A DNA stretch of 34,505 nucleotides from Clostridia bacterium (GCA_017481825.1 JAFUOR010000138.1:1-34505), one strand, 5' to 3'; counted from the first letter of the stretch, positions 20,133 through 29,888 are shown. Translations and numbers: made by a program. Notes: generated by a model not told the origin, from the letters alone.

Positions 20133-20954
20133 TCAATCCTCACCCTCGGCCTCAATCCAGGCTTCCCGGACGGCCTCCAGGCAGGCCACCCAACGGTCAT
20201 GATGCTCGGATTCCCACAGCACCGTCTCAGCAATGCGGCACTGCACCATGAACAGACCCTCGTAATCCTTTTCCTCGCGACATTGGCGCATCAGCCCCGC
20301 AAGCATCTCCGGCTGGGAGGTATGGGCGGCAAGGTCTTCCAGGTTGTCGATGCAGCTTTGAAGGAGTTCGGCGATGGTCAGGTCGAATTCCTCCCGCTCC
20401 ATGGTCACGCGGAGCTTGCGCAGGCGCTCAATAGCCTCCTCCGGAGGATAGCCCACCTCGTACTGAGCCAGCAGCCACAGCCAGGTTTCGCCCATGCGGC
20501 TCCAGTCATCGCCCACGCGGCCGCCGGTGAATATCTTCATGCCCTTTTCAAGGCCAAAGTCCCAATCCGCATGCAGCGCCAGCATCGGCACGCCCCGGCA
20601 CTGGCGGTGCAGCCGCAGCCAGTCCTCAGGCTGGAAGGCCGTCTCGCTGTCATAGGCAAAGAGTGCCGTCCACAGCCCGGCAGGGTGCCTGGCGATCTTC
20701 ATGCGGCAGGTGTCCACCAGCGCATCGCCGTAGGGGTGAGGCGTGACCATGCCGTAATAGAACGTGCAGTCATCGCCGCCCTCCATCTGGGCGTGATGGT
20801 TCACCTGAGCAATCAACCCCGGCAGATCCAGCGGCGGACGATCCTCGGTATCATCATCCAGCCACTGGCAGTTGTCCAGCAGCGCCCGGCACAGGGTCAT
20901 CATGTCGTCTTCCGTACCAACGGCACAGAGGCGGACTCGGGTCAGGGTTGCCAT
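20133..20954 (-). CDS. Unrecognised 273-aa cytoplasmic protein
   Basis: I do not recognise a family. The protein has no membrane segment or signal peptide. The start MATLTRVRLCAVGTEDDMMT resembles a short beta-alpha unit. The middle is rich in Trp and aromatic residues (LWTALFAYDSETAFQPEDWL, WSRMGETWLWLLAQYE). The C-terminal 100 residues are helical and acidic (EAIERLRKLRVTMEREEFDL, ending EAEGED). The AAAGGAGA site 8 nt before the ATG at 20954 is strong. It follows polC by 56 nt on the same strand and has its own terminator, so it may be the last gene of the polC transcript. Confidence 0.75.
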   Translation of the reverse strand: MATLTRVRLCAVGTEDDMMTLCRALLDNCQWLDDDTEDRPPLDLPGLIAQVNHHAQMEGGDDCTFYYGMVTPHPYGDALVDTCRMKIARHPAGLWTALFAYDSETAFQPEDWLRLHRQCRGVPMLALHADWDFGLEKGMKIFTGGRVGDDWSRMGETWLWLLAQYEVGYPPEEAIERLRKLRVTMEREEFDLTIAELLQSCIDNLEDLAAHTSQPEMLAGLMRQCREEKDYEGLFMVQCRIAETVLWESEHHDRWVACLEAVREAWIEAEGED

Positions 20955-21010
20955 AGGAATATCTCCTTTCATAGACCGGATTCAGTCTATCTCATCGCTT
21001 TTGTACAGCA

Positions 21011-24000
21011 TCAGAAGAACATACTCACCTGCGAGGTCTCGCTCATGCCCTCCAGGGAGCCGTGGGTGCGCAGCAGCTCAATCACGGCGCTGGAGACCTT
21101 CGTGCGCTCCTTCAGGTCCTCAATGGACAGGAAGGCGCCCTTGTCCCGCTCGCGCACGATGGCGACAGCGGCGCTCTCGCCCAGACCGCCAAGGCTGGTA
21201 AAAGGCACGCGCAGGCTCTTTTCATCCTCCATAATGAACTTGTTGAGGTCGCTCTTGTACAGGTCGCAGGGCAGGAAGCGGAAACCACGCATGTTCATCT
21301 CCAGCACCAGTTCCAGGGAGGTGACGGCTTCCTTGTCCTTCGCCGTGGCCTTGGGGTCGGATTTGATTTCCTTGATCTTCTGCTTGATGGTTGCAGGGTC
21401 AATCAACATGGTGCAGGCGTCAAAGCCGTCGCCGCGCACGGTGAAGTAAGCCGCGTAATATGCCAGCGGTTGATGCACCTTGTACCATGCCACGCGAAGG
21501 GCAGACATGACGTAAGCCACAGCGTGCCCCTTGGGGAACATATACTTGATCTTCTTGCAGGAGTCCATGAACCATTCCGGCACCTGATGGTCGATCATGG
21601 CCTGCTCCATCTCCGGCTTGAGGCCCTTGCCCTTACGGACGGACTCCATGGTCGTGAAGGCCATCTTGGGGGCGACGCCCTTGTCAATGAGATAATTCAT
21701 GATATCGTCACGGCAGCACACGCACTCGGAGAGCTTCGCGGTACCGGAGCGCACCAGATCCTGCGCGTTGCCCAGCCACACGTCCGTACCGTGGGAAAGG
21801 CCTGAGATACGCACCAGCTCCTCCATGGTGGAAGGCTTGGTATCATCCAGCATGCCACGGACGAAGGATGTGCCGAACTCCGGCACGCCGAAGGTGCCGG
21901 TGGTGCAGTCGATATCCTCCTGCGTCACGCCCAGGGCCTCAGGCGAGGAGAACAGGGAACGCACCGGCTTATCATCCAGCGGAACATCCTCCGTGGGGAT
22001 ACCCGTGATCTCTGCCAGCATATGCAGCACCGTCGGGTCGTCATGACCCAGACAGTCCAGCTTCACCAGAATATCATGCATGGAGTTGAAGTCGAAATGG
22101 GTGGTGGTGAAGTCGGAGTTCAGATCGTCCGCCGGATGCTGCACGGCGGTGAACTGGTAGATATCATACTCCTTGGGCACAACGACCATGCCGCCAGGAT
22201 GCTGGCCGGTGGTCTTCTTCACGCCCTCACAGCCAGCGGCCAGGCGCTCCTTCTCTGTATTGCCGGTCTGAATGCCGCGCTCCTCCAGGTATTTAGCCAC
22301 ATAGCCGTAGGCCGTCTTCTCCGCAAGGCCGGAGATCGTTCCTGCGCGGAACACATGGTCATGACCAAATAGCTCCTCAACGTAATGGTGCGCACGGTTC
22401 TGGTATTCACCGGAGAAGTTCAGGTCAATATCGGGAACCTTATCGCCCTCAAATCCCAGGAAGACCTCGAAGGGAATGTCAAAGCCGTCTTTGGCAAGGG
22501 CCTTGCCGCACAGGGGGCAATCCTTGTCCGGAAGGTCAACGCCCATCTTGTAGTTTGCCTTGTCCACATCGAAGAAGCCCTTGCGGCAGTGGATGCAGCG
22601 GTAATGGGGCGGCAGGGCATTGACCTCCGTGATGCCGCACATATGCGCCACAAAGGAGGAACCAACCGAACCACGGCTGCCCACAAGGTAGCCATCGTCA
22701 TTGGACTTCTTCACCAGCTTCTGGGCGATGTTGTACAGCGTGGCAAAGCCGTAGCCGATGATGGATTTGAGCTCCTTCTCGATACGCTTGACCACGATAT
22801 CCGGCAGCTCGTCGCCATACATCTCCTTTGCGCGGCCCCAGGTCATGTTCTGGATGTTGTCCGCCGCATCCTCCCACAGGGGCTGGAAGGTGTCCTCACC
22901 CTTGGGATGGATGGGGAAGAGCTGCAGCTTATCCACCTGCTCGGCAATCTTTTTCGGATTGCCAATGACCACATCGTAGCACTTCTGTTCACCCAGATAG
23001 GCAAACTCCTCCAGCATCTCGTCGGTGGTCTTGAAATACAGAGGCGCCTGATTATCCGCATCGTCAAAGCCCATGCCCGCCTGAATAATGGCGCGGTTGA
23101 CCGCATGATGGGGATCCAGGAAATGCACATCGCCCGTGGCAACAACGGGGATGCCCAGCTCGTCACCCAGCCTGACGATGGTACGGTTCAAATCGCGCAG
23201 GCCCTCCTCATCGGGGATGCGGCCCTCACGCACCATGAAGTAGTTGTTGCCGATGGGTTGAATCTCCAGGTAGTCATACCACGAGGCAATCTCCTTCAAT
23301 TTCTCCAACGGCTCGTTGTTCAGCACCGCCTGGAACAGCTCTCCCGCCTCACAGGCACTGCCGATAATCAGCCCCTCACGGTACTTTTGAATGATATGCT
23401 TGGGCATATGGGGACGGCGGCGGAAATAATCCAGGTGTCCGATGGACACCAGGCGATTGAGGTTCACCAGGCCCTCCTGCGTCTTGACCAACAGGATAAC
23501 ATGGTAGCTGTCGCCGATTGCGCCGCCCTTGAGGGTGTTCAGATCGCGAATGGTTTTCAGGCCCTTCTCCTCCTGGAGCTGGCGGATCATCTTCGCCAGG
23601 CACAGAGCCGTCGCCGTGGCGTCATGCACGGCGCGATGGGCGTTTTTGAGGCTCACCTGCAGCTGCTTGCAGACGCTGGAAAGCTTGAAGGACTTCATGT
23701 CCGTGAACATCTTGCGGGCCAGCGTCAGGGTATCAAGCACCGGGGCATTGAAGGTACGCCCCAGGCGTTTGAGTTCCGATTTAAGCAGCGCCGCGTCAAA
23801 GGCGGCGTTGTGGGCGGCGATGGGCGCATCCCCGATAAAGTCCATGAGCTTGGGGATCGCCGTCTCCGCCGTTTCCTTATCGGCCAGCATCATATCCGTG
23901 ATACCGGTAAGCTTGACGATCTTTTCCTTGAGGGGAACCTTTGGGTTCACCAACAGGGACATGGAGTCCACCACCGTGCCGCCTACCAGCTTCACCGCGC

Positions 24001-25456
24001 CGATCTCGATCACCCGGTCAATGGCGGTGTTCAGGCCCGTGGATTCAAAGTCCAGCACGATGATGGTATCATCCAGGGAGCGGTCATCAGGGTTCTGCAC
24101 CACCTGGGCCTCGTCGATCATATAGCCCTCGCAGCCGGGAATCAGCTTGATGGGCTGCTTCTTCACCGCATTGAAGGCCGCCGGGAAGGCCTGCACCACG
24201 CCGTGATCCGTGATTGCCACAGCCGGATGCCCCCACTTGATGGCGCGCTTGATCAGGTCTCCAGCCGAGGTCAGCGCATCCATGGTGGACATATTGGTGT
24301 GCATGTGCAGCTCGATGCGCTTTTCCTCCGCCGTGTCCTCTCGCTCGATGCGCTCCATGGGTACCAGATCGCGCACGGAAATGGACAGCTCACGGGCAAA
24401 GTTGTCATACATGCACTCGCCGCGCACCTTGACGTTCATGCCCATCTTGATCTGCTCGACCTTGTCCATCACAGCCCGACGCTCTTCCTCGGTGATGGGC
24501 GGCGGCGGAGCCTCGTCGTCCTTCCTGCGGCCAAAGCCATTACGCCGGAAGCGCATGAAGGTCTTGCACAGAATGGACGAGGTGTAATCCGTGATGGCAA
24601 AGGTCACCAGCAGCATTTCGCCGCCCTTGAGCTCTTTGGTTTCCAGTTTGAAGATGTCTCCCTGCACCACCACCAGACCCGCGTCGCTGGTCAGCTCCTT
24701 CATTTCGATGGGCCTGTCCGCGATGCCGCGGCCCATGATGGGCTTGCCGATGGCGGTATCGGTCATCTTCGGGAAAATGGATTCCTCCTTCTTCTCCTCC
24801 ACCGCCGGCTCTGCGGCCTTCTTCTCCCTCGGCGCGGAGGGCTTGCGCTCCTTCTTTTCCTTTTCTGGCTTGGGTGCAGCGTCTACGCCGTAACGTTCCT
24901 GCAGCTCCTGCGTGGTGTAGGTGACGCTCTGCGCCTTGGCTCGCTCCTCGCGGATTTCTGCCAGGCGTTTCTCCTGATCGCCCGCCACGGTCAGTTCGAC
25001 CCTCACCTCGGCAGAGAAGATATCCTTCACCGCCTGTGCCAGACGCGCCGCCACATTCTGCCTGCCCATATACTCCAGGCTGAAGGGATCAGGGAAGGTG
25101 AGCGTGATGCGGTCATCCTCGCTGCGCCAGTCGATCTGATCCATCCAGCTGACAGAGGCGGGATAGTTGCGCTTGAGGAAATCCGTCAGCACGGGCTTAT
25201 AGGCGCTGATATTGTCCATGAAGTCATCCTTGAGTCCCGGCGACACCACGCGCAGCGCCAGCGGCTTTTGCGGGAATATCCGCCGCAGGATCGTCTCCAT
25301 CTTCAAAAAGGAGGCTTCCTCCACCAGCACGTTGGATTCGAAGGTGATGTACACCTTGCCCTGCGCACGGACGTAGACGACGCGGGGTGCGTTGAGCTGG
25401 CCCTTGAGGTGCGGGAGCTCAGCGTAGATTTGACCCAGCAGGTCTTCGTAGCTCAT
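21011..25456 (-). CDS. polC: DNA polymerase III alpha subunit, PolC type
   Basis: The main replicative polymerase of low-GC-type Gram-positives, with built-in 3'-5' proofreading. A 1481-aa protein. Domain order: N-terminal domain (1-190), a charged Lys/Glu linker (195-228), an OB-fold (about 250-370), a PHP domain beginning IELHMHTNMS (381-390), and an inserted DEDDh exonuclease (IVLDFESTGLN 466-476, AAHNAAFDAALL, HRAVHDATATA). The PHP domain then resumes and the polymerase core follows. A zinc-binding CIHCRKG ... CPLCGKA pair precedes KVPDIDLNFSGEYQ, which carries catalytic aspartates; TTGQHPGGMVVVP follows. AAAGGAGG lies 7-8 nt before the ATG. It ends the housekeeping cluster, separated from ispG by a 216-bp gap containing a repeat. 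Confidence 0.98.
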   Translation of the reverse strand: MSYEDLLGQIYAELPHLKGQLNAPRVVYVRAQGKVYITFESNVLVEEASFLKMETILRRIFPQKPLALRVVSPGLKDDFMDNISAYKPVLTDFLKRNYPASVSWMDQIDWRSEDDRITLTFPDPFSLEYMGRQNVAARLAQAVKDIFSAEVRVELTVAGDQEKRLAEIREERAKAQSVTYTTQELQERYGVDAAPKPEKEKKERKPSAPREKKAAEPAVEEKKEESIFPKMTDTAIGKPIMGRGIADRPIEMKELTSDAGLVVVQGDIFKLETKELKGGEMLLVTFAITDYTSSILCKTFMRFRRNGFGRRKDDEAPPPPITEEERRAVMDKVEQIKMGMNVKVRGECMYDNFARELSISVRDLVPMERIEREDTAEEKRIELHMHTNMSTMDALTSAGDLIKRAIKWGHPAVAITDHGVVQAFPAAFNAVKKQPIKLIPGCEGYMIDEAQVVQNPDDRSLDDTIIVLDFESTGLNTAIDRVIEIGAVKLVGGTVVDSMSLLVNPKVPLKEKIVKLTGITDMMLADKETAETAIPKLMDFIGDAPIAAHNAAFDAALLKSELKRLGRTFNAPVLDTLTLARKMFTDMKSFKLSSVCKQLQVSLKNAHRAVHDATATALCLAKMIRQLQEEKGLKTIRDLNTLKGGAIGDSYHVILLVKTQEGLVNLNRLVSIGHLDYFRRRPHMPKHIIQKYREGLIIGSACEAGELFQAVLNNEPLEKLKEIASWYDYLEIQPIGNNYFMVREGRIPDEEGLRDLNRTIVRLGDELGIPVVATGDVHFLDPHHAVNRAIIQAGMGFDDADNQAPLYFKTTDEMLEEFAYLGEQKCYDVVIGNPKKIAEQVDKLQLFPIHPKGEDTFQPLWEDAADNIQNMTWGRAKEMYGDELPDIVVKRIEKELKSIIGYGFATLYNIAQKLVKKSNDDGYLVGSRGSVGSSFVAHMCGITEVNALPPHYRCIHCRKGFFDVDKANYKMGVDLPDKDCPLCGKALAKDGFDIPFEVFLGFEGDKVPDIDLNFSGEYQNRAHHYVEELFGHDHVFRAGTISGLAEKTAYGYVAKYLEERGIQTGNTEKERLAAGCEGVKKTTGQHPGGMVVVPKEYDIYQFTAVQHPADDLNSDFTTTHFDFNSMHDILVKLDCLGHDDPTVLHMLAEITGIPTEDVPLDDKPVRSLFSSPEALGVTQEDIDCTTGTFGVPEFGTSFVRGMLDDTKPSTMEELVRISGLSHGTDVWLGNAQDLVRSGTAKLSECVCCRDDIMNYLIDKGVAPKMAFTTMESVRKGKGLKPEMEQAMIDHQVPEWFMDSCKKIKYMFPKGHAVAYVMSALRVAWYKVHQPLAYYAAYFTVRGDGFDACTMLIDPATIKQKIKEIKSDPKATAKDKEAVTSLELVLEMNMRGFRFLPCDLYKSDLNKFIMEDEKSLRVPFTSLGGLGESAAVAIVRERDKGAFLSIEDLKERTKVSSAVIELLRTHGSLEGMSETSQVSMFF

Positions 25457-25600
25457 GAGGATACCTCCTTTCGTAGAGTTCGGGGAAGAGGGATATGATG
25501 CACGTTTCCTTTGCGGTGGGGCGAACTCTCTGAGGAATTCTTCCTGGCGGAAATTTTCTCAGAATCGTTGCCAGGATTTGCGCTGCGGCGCGGGGTGTCT

Positions 25601-25672
25601 TCGACGGCAAGGGGCTCTGCCCCCTGACCCCGCGAAGGGCTATGCGCCCTCTCGACGCCCTTCTTTTTCGGG
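25601..25672 (+). repeat. Dispersed GC-rich intergenic repeat, copy C (partial)
   Basis: It contains a GGGGC/GCCCC hairpin (25611-25623), CCCCTGACCCCGCGAAGGGC and GCGCCCT, then CGACGCCCTTC up to the ispG stop. It shares the CTGCCCC(C)TG-to-ACGCCCTT layout with copies A and B but lacks their TTCCGTCGGTTG end. Confidence 0.5.
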
Positions 25673-26734
25673 TTAGTTGGACTCTTTTTCCTGGGCGATC
25701 TTTCGTGCTACACGGATGAGTTCGCCAGCAAGGTCGTCTTCTACCTTGATCGGCGCCTGATCCTTGATAAACAGCACGCCGCCCTTCTTGCCTCCAGCCA
25801 TGCCAACGTCCGCTTCCCTCGCCTCGCCCGGGCCGTTCACCACACAGCCCATCACCGCGACCTTCAGCGGCACCTTGATATCTGCCAGCTCCTTTTCCAC
25901 CCGCGCGGCAATCCCCGCCACGTCAATACAGGTGCGCCCGCACGTCGGGCAGGAAACCAGCTGTACGCCCTGCGTCCGCAGATTCAGCGCCCGCAGGATA
26001 TCCCATGCTGCTTTGGCCTCCGGCAGCGGAGAGCCCGTCAGGCTCACACGGATCGTATTGCCGACGCCCTGGGCCAGCAGCGCGCCGATGCCGATGGCGC
26101 TCTTGATCGTCCCCTGCCCCGGCAGACCAGCCTCCGTTACGCCCACATGCAGCGGATAATCGCATTGGGACGCTGCCAGCTGGTAGGTGTCGATGGTCAG
26201 TCGCACGTCGCTGGCCTTCATGGACAGGACGATATCCTCAAAACCAACCTTCTCCAGCATGCGCGCATGGGTCAGGGCGCTCTCCACCAGCCCCTGGGCA
26301 CAGGGGCCGCCGTACTTGGCAAGAATGTCCTTCTCAATGGAGCCGGTGTTCACGCCGATGCGGATCGGAATGTGGTGCGCCTTGGCTGCGGCAGCCAGCT
26401 CTCGGACGTTGTTTTCACCGCCGATGTTGCCAGGGTTAATGCGCAGCTTGTGGATGCCGTTCTCCGCCGCTGCGATGGCCAGGCGGTGGTTGAAATGGAT
26501 GTCCGCCACCAGCGGTACGGGAGAGCCATCCACCAGCGTGCGGACAGCCTTGGCACAGTCCTCATCATAGACGCTGACCCGCACAATATCGCAGCCCGCC
26601 TCCGCCAGCGCCCTGATCTGTGCAAGAGTCGCCTGCGCATCGCGGGTATCCGTATTGGTCATGGACTGCACCCACACGGGGTTGCTGCCGCCCAGCTTCA
26701 AGCTGCCAAGCTGCACTTCACGGGTGGTATACAT
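25673..26734 (-). CDS. ispG: 4-hydroxy-3-methylbut-2-enyl diphosphate synthase
   Basis: Converts methylerythritol cyclodiphosphate to HMBPP in the MEP isoprenoid pathway, using a [4Fe-4S] cluster and reduced flavodoxin or ferredoxin. A 353-aa protein of bacterial length. VWVQSMTNTDTRDAQATLAQ near the N-terminus, VADIHFNHRLA, KLRINPGNIG, and the cluster ligands in SCPTCGRTCIDV and GCVVNGPGEAREAD are all present. GAAGGAGG precedes the ATG. It lies 18 nt after rseP and shares the cluster with dxr, an earlier enzyme of the same pathway. Confidence 0.97.
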   Translation of the reverse strand: MYTTREVQLGSLKLGGSNPVWVQSMTNTDTRDAQATLAQIRALAEAGCDIVRVSVYDEDCAKAVRTLVDGSPVPLVADIHFNHRLAIAAAENGIHKLRINPGNIGGENNVRELAAAAKAHHIPIRIGVNTGSIEKDILAKYGGPCAQGLVESALTHARMLEKVGFEDIVLSMKASDVRLTIDTYQLAASQCDYPLHVGVTEAGLPGQGTIKSAIGIGALLAQGVGNTIRVSLTGSPLPEAKAAWDILRALNLRTQGVQLVSCPTCGRTCIDVAGIAARVEKELADIKVPLKVAVMGCVVNGPGEAREADVGMAGGKKGGVLFIKDQAPIKVEDDLAGELIRVARKIAQEKESN

Positions 26735-26752
26735 GAATACGCCTCCTTCGTG

Positions 26753-27787
26753 TTACTGGAAGAGTCGGATGATATCCTTGAACGTGAACCAGATCATCAG
26801 GGCAAACAGGAACAGCATGCCGATCATATGCACCATGGCCTCGCGTTCGGGCTTCACGGGCTTGCCCCGCACGGCCTCGATGACCATGAAGATGAAGCGC
26901 GAGCCGTCAAGGCCGGGGATGGGCAGCAGATTCATCACACCCAGATTCACCGAGATCATCACCAGCATGCCGACAAACGCCGTCCAGCCCTCCTGCTGAA
27001 CCGCCTGGCTCACTGTCGCCACTGCGCCTACCGGTCCGCCGACCTCGTCCAGATGCTCGCCCTTGGTAACCATCTCCCCCAGCGTCCGCACAATCAGCGT
27101 ACCTGCCTCGACGCAGTAGCTCCAGCTGTACTCAACCGCCTGCATGAAGGGAAGCGGAACGCTCCTGCTGCCAAAGGTGATGCCGATGCGGTAGCGCTGG
27201 AGCTCCTCATCCCAGAAGGGCGTGATGGTCGTTTCAAAGGTCTCCTCGCCGCGCAGAATGGTTACGGTCACAGGCTCTGCACCGTTAACCGCCTCGCGGA
27301 TCTCCGTTGCGGGACGCTCGGACATGTCAACGCCGTTCACACCGATGATGCGGTCACCCACCGCGATGCCCGCCGAAGCGGCAGGCCTGCCAGCCTCGAT
27401 CTGGTCAATCGTGGAGGTGACCTCCGCCGCGCCGGCACACCAGTAGAACACCGTTGCCACCACAAAGGCCAGAATGAAATTCATCATCGGGCCCATGATG
27501 ACGGAAAACATGCGCTTCCATACGCTCTGCTTGTTATACGCGCGGGGATCGTCCTTGTGCTTGCCGTCCACATCATCCTCGCCGTAGAAGGCGCAGTATC
27601 CGCCCAGAGGAATGCATCTGAATGCAAACTTCGTCCCGGACTTACCCGTCCAGCCCACGATCTTCGGGCCAAAGCCGATGGCAAACTCCATCACCTCAAT
27701 GCCGCAGATGCGTGCCGCCATAAAGTGCCCGAACTCGTGCACCGCAATCAGAATGCCCAGAAGAAGGATACCGATCAATACATACAT
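26753..27787 (-). CDS. rseP: RIP metalloprotease RseP (site-2 protease family)
   Basis: An intramembrane zinc protease that releases membrane-tethered regulators and may clear signal-peptide remnants. A 344-aa protein. HEFGH at residues 17-21 holds zinc ligands and the catalytic Glu; NLLPIPGLDGSRF near residue 295 supplies the third ligand (LDG). A single PDZ domain lies between (AGRPAASAGIAVGDRIIGVNG). Membrane segments lie at the N-terminus, after the first motif, and at the C-terminus. AGGAGT lies about 11 nt before the ATG. It lies 27 nt after dxr. No anti-sigma substrate is encoded nearby. Confidence 0.95.
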   Translation of the reverse strand: MYVLIGILLLGILIAVHEFGHFMAARICGIEVMEFAIGFGPKIVGWTGKSGTKFAFRCIPLGGYCAFYGEDDVDGKHKDDPRAYNKQSVWKRMFSVIMGPMMNFILAFVVATVFYWCAGAAEVTSTIDQIEAGRPAASAGIAVGDRIIGVNGVDMSERPATEIREAVNGAEPVTVTILRGEETFETTITPFWDEELQRYRIGITFGSRSVPLPFMQAVEYSWSYCVEAGTLIVRTLGEMVTKGEHLDEVGGPVGAVATVSQAVQQEGWTAFVGMLVMISVNLGVMNLLPIPGLDGSRFIFMVIEAVRGKPVKPEREAMVHMIGMLFLFALMIWFTFKDIIRLFQ

Positions 27788-27814
27788 AAATGATAATAAC
27801 TCCTGTTGATATGT

Positions 27815-28969
27815 TTAGCTGCGCATGCCCGGCAGCAGCTCTGCGACGATCCGGCGCGCGGCCTGATCCGCCTCAAAAATGTCCTCCAGGGTGCTCGCAG
27901 GCATATTGCCCAGCTTTTCCAGCGCGCCCTCCACCAGACGGGTGATGCCGCCAAAGGGGATTTCCTCCTTCAGGAAGGCCGCCACCGCTGCCTCGTTTGC
28001 ACCGTTGAGGATGGTGCATGCCGCACCTCCGGCGTTGAGGCACTCCGCCGCCAGACGCAGGGAGGGGAAGCGCTCGCTGTCGCCGCGCTCAAAGGTCAGT
28101 TGGCCCAGTGCGAACAGATCCAGCGGTCTGGAACCCGTGGGCAGTCTCTCGGGATAGGACATGGCGTACTGAATCGGCACGCGCATATCCGGCACGCCCA
28201 TCTGCGCGATGACCGCACCATCAGCGAATTCCACTGCGGAATGGATGATCGACTGGGGATGCACCACCACCTCAATCTTCTCCGGCGGCAGGTCGAAGAG
28301 CCAGCGGGCTTCCATGATCTCCAGCGCCTTGTTGAACATGCTGGCAGAATCGATGGTGATCTTGGCGCCCATGGCCCAGTTGGGATGGTTGAGCGCCTGC
28401 GTGCGGGTAGCATTGAAGATACGCTCCTTTTCCCAGGTGCGGAAGGGGCCGCCGGAGGCCGTAAGCAGCAGCTTCACAGGCTCATTGCCAGCCGCGCCCT
28501 GCAGGCACTGGAAGATCGCGCTATGCTCACTGTCCACCGGCAGGAGGGGCTTGCCGATGCGGCGCGCCGCGTCCATCACCAGATGGCCGCCAGTCACCAG
28601 CGCTTCCTTATTGGCCAGCAGTACCTGACGGTTGGCATGCAGCGCATCCATCACGCTCTGCAGGCCCGCGATGCCCACCACGCTCACCAGCACCATATCC
28701 GCCGGAACCTCCGCCGCGGCCGCGTGCAGGGCCTCCTTACCCATGACCCAGCGGCAAAAGCGCAGATCAGCGGGGATCTCGTCCATGGGGATGGGCTCGG
28801 TCAGACCGGCCATCTCCGGACGGAAAGTGCGCACCTGCTCAAAGAACAATTCACGGTTGCGGTGTCCGGTCATCGCGGCCACGCGGAAGCGCTCCGGGTG
28901 CAGCGCCACCAGCTGCAGGGCCTGCGTACCGATGGAACCCGTGGAACCAAGAATGGAGATTGTCTGCAT
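27815..28969 (-). CDS. dxr: 1-deoxy-D-xylulose-5-phosphate reductoisomerase
   Basis: Makes methylerythritol 4-phosphate from DXP with NADPH, the second MEP-pathway step. A 384-aa protein. The NADPH-binding ILGSTGSIGTQAL is at residues 5-17. LANKEALVTGG and PVDSEHSAIFQCL carry metal and substrate residues. LTASGGPFR, the NHPNWAMGAKITIDSASMFN segment and the C-terminal NGANEAAVAAFL complete the family pattern. The start at 28969 follows AGGAGG by about 9 nt; upstream in-frame codons lack a site. A hairpin after cdsA, 60 nt upstream, may separate it partly from that gene. Confidence 0.97.
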   Translation of the reverse strand: MQTISILGSTGSIGTQALQLVALHPERFRVAAMTGHRNRELFFEQVRTFRPEMAGLTEPIPMDEIPADLRFCRWVMGKEALHAAAAEVPADMVLVSVVGIAGLQSVMDALHANRQVLLANKEALVTGGHLVMDAARRIGKPLLPVDSEHSAIFQCLQGAAGNEPVKLLLTASGGPFRTWEKERIFNATRTQALNHPNWAMGAKITIDSASMFNKALEIMEARWLFDLPPEKIEVVVHPQSIIHSAVEFADGAVIAQMGVPDMRVPIQYAMSYPERLPTGSRPLDLFALGQLTFERGDSERFPSLRLAAECLNAGGAACTILNGANEAAVAAFLKEEIPFGGITRLVEGALEKLGNMPASTLEDIFEADQAARRIVAELLPGMRS

Positions 28970-29031
28970 AGGGCTGCCTCCTGTTATCGGGCGTATAAAA
29001 GATAGTATGGGTATGGATATGGCGGGTATGC

Positions 29032-29062
29032 AAAAGCGCGGCACGTCTTTCACGCACCGCGC
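29032..29062 (-). terminator. Hairpin with T run between cdsA and dxr
   Basis: GCGCGG/CCGCGC with an inner CGT/ACG stem and a GAAAG loop, followed by TTTTG on the minus strand. It may act as a partial terminator (attenuator) inside the conserved operon. Confidence 0.5.
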
Positions 29063-29069
29063 ATGTGCA

Positions 29070-29888
29070 TCACGCCGCCGTCAGAATGCGGTAGCAGAAC
29101 ATGACCAGCGCCATGAAGAAAATGCTGTCCAGACGATCCAGCATGCCGCCGTGACCGGGGAACAGGTTGCTGAAATCCTTGATGCCGCAGTGGCGCTTCA
29201 CCAGGGATGCAAACAGGTCGCCCAATTGGCCGGCCACGCTGCCCACCAGGCCCAGAATCACATAGTGCCACCATTCAGGCAGCATCGGGCGGGACGCACC
29301 GCCAAAGGCATAGGCGATCAATCCCACCAGCACCGCGCCCAGGAGACCGCCGATCAGGCCGCCGATAGCGCCGGAGATGGTCTTATTGGGGCTGACCGCA
29401 GGGCACAGCTTCGGCCCGCGCACCGCTCCGCCGATAAAGAAGGCGAAAGTATCGCACAGGCAGGGCACCACCACCATCAGCATCATCAGCGTGACCTGCA
29501 GGGCATGGGGTTCGATTCCCGTGAGGGAGATGGCTGCCAAGCCCGGCAGCACCACCGTGAGCAGGGGCAGCAGGCTCATCAGGATATCCTCAAGCTTCGG
29601 CTCAGCACGGAAGATACCCATGATCATCGTCACCATACACACGCCCAGCACCACGGGCAGCAGCAGCTTCGCGCCGCCCAGCGCCAGCATGGGAACGCTC
29701 AGCACGACGCCGACCCACGTGGGCCACGACACAGGCCGATGCCCCGCCAGAGACAGCGCATGATACTCCTCATGCACCGCAAAGCAGATAATGACCATGA
29801 TCGCCACCGCCATGACCACGCCGCCCAGCGCCAACAGCGCCACTGCAACCGCGCTCAGAATCAGTGCCGTCACGATTCTCTGCGACAT
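29070..29888 (-). CDS. cdsA: Phosphatidate cytidylyltransferase
   Basis: Makes CDP-diacylglycerol from phosphatidic acid and CTP, feeding phospholipid synthesis. An integral membrane protein of 272 aa with about eight hydrophobic segments. The signature near the C-terminus is present: SLVKRHCGIKDFSNLFPGHG followed by GMLDRLDSIFF, carrying the catalytic aspartates; VSPNKTISGAIGG precedes it. The ATG at 29888 is used here; a GTG at 29891 has slightly better spacing from AAGGAG. It lies 73 nt after uppS, in the usual uppS-cdsA-dxr order. Confidence 0.95.
   Translation of the reverse strand: MSQRIVTALILSAVAVALLALGGVVMAVAIMVIICFAVHEEYHALSLAGHRPVSWPTWVGVVLSVPMLALGGAKLLLPVVLGVCMVTMIMGIFRAEPKLEDILMSLLPLLTVVLPGLAAISLTGIEPHALQVTLMMLMVVVPCLCDTFAFFIGGAVRGPKLCPAVSPNKTISGAIGGLIGGLLGAVLVGLIAYAFGGASRPMLPEWWHYVILGLVGSVAGQLGDLFASLVKRHCGIKDFSNLFPGHGGMLDRLDSIFFMALVMFCYRILTAA

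Noticed and set aside
22385-25498. Open frame of over 1,000 codons on the plus strand opposite polC
   Set aside because: It mirrors the codon structure of polC in a GC-rich genome, is rich in His, Gln and Leu, matches no family and has no ribosome binding site.
26147-27793. Plus-strand frame opposite ispG and rseP
   Set aside because: It spans two well-defined genes and their junction and contains no family motif.
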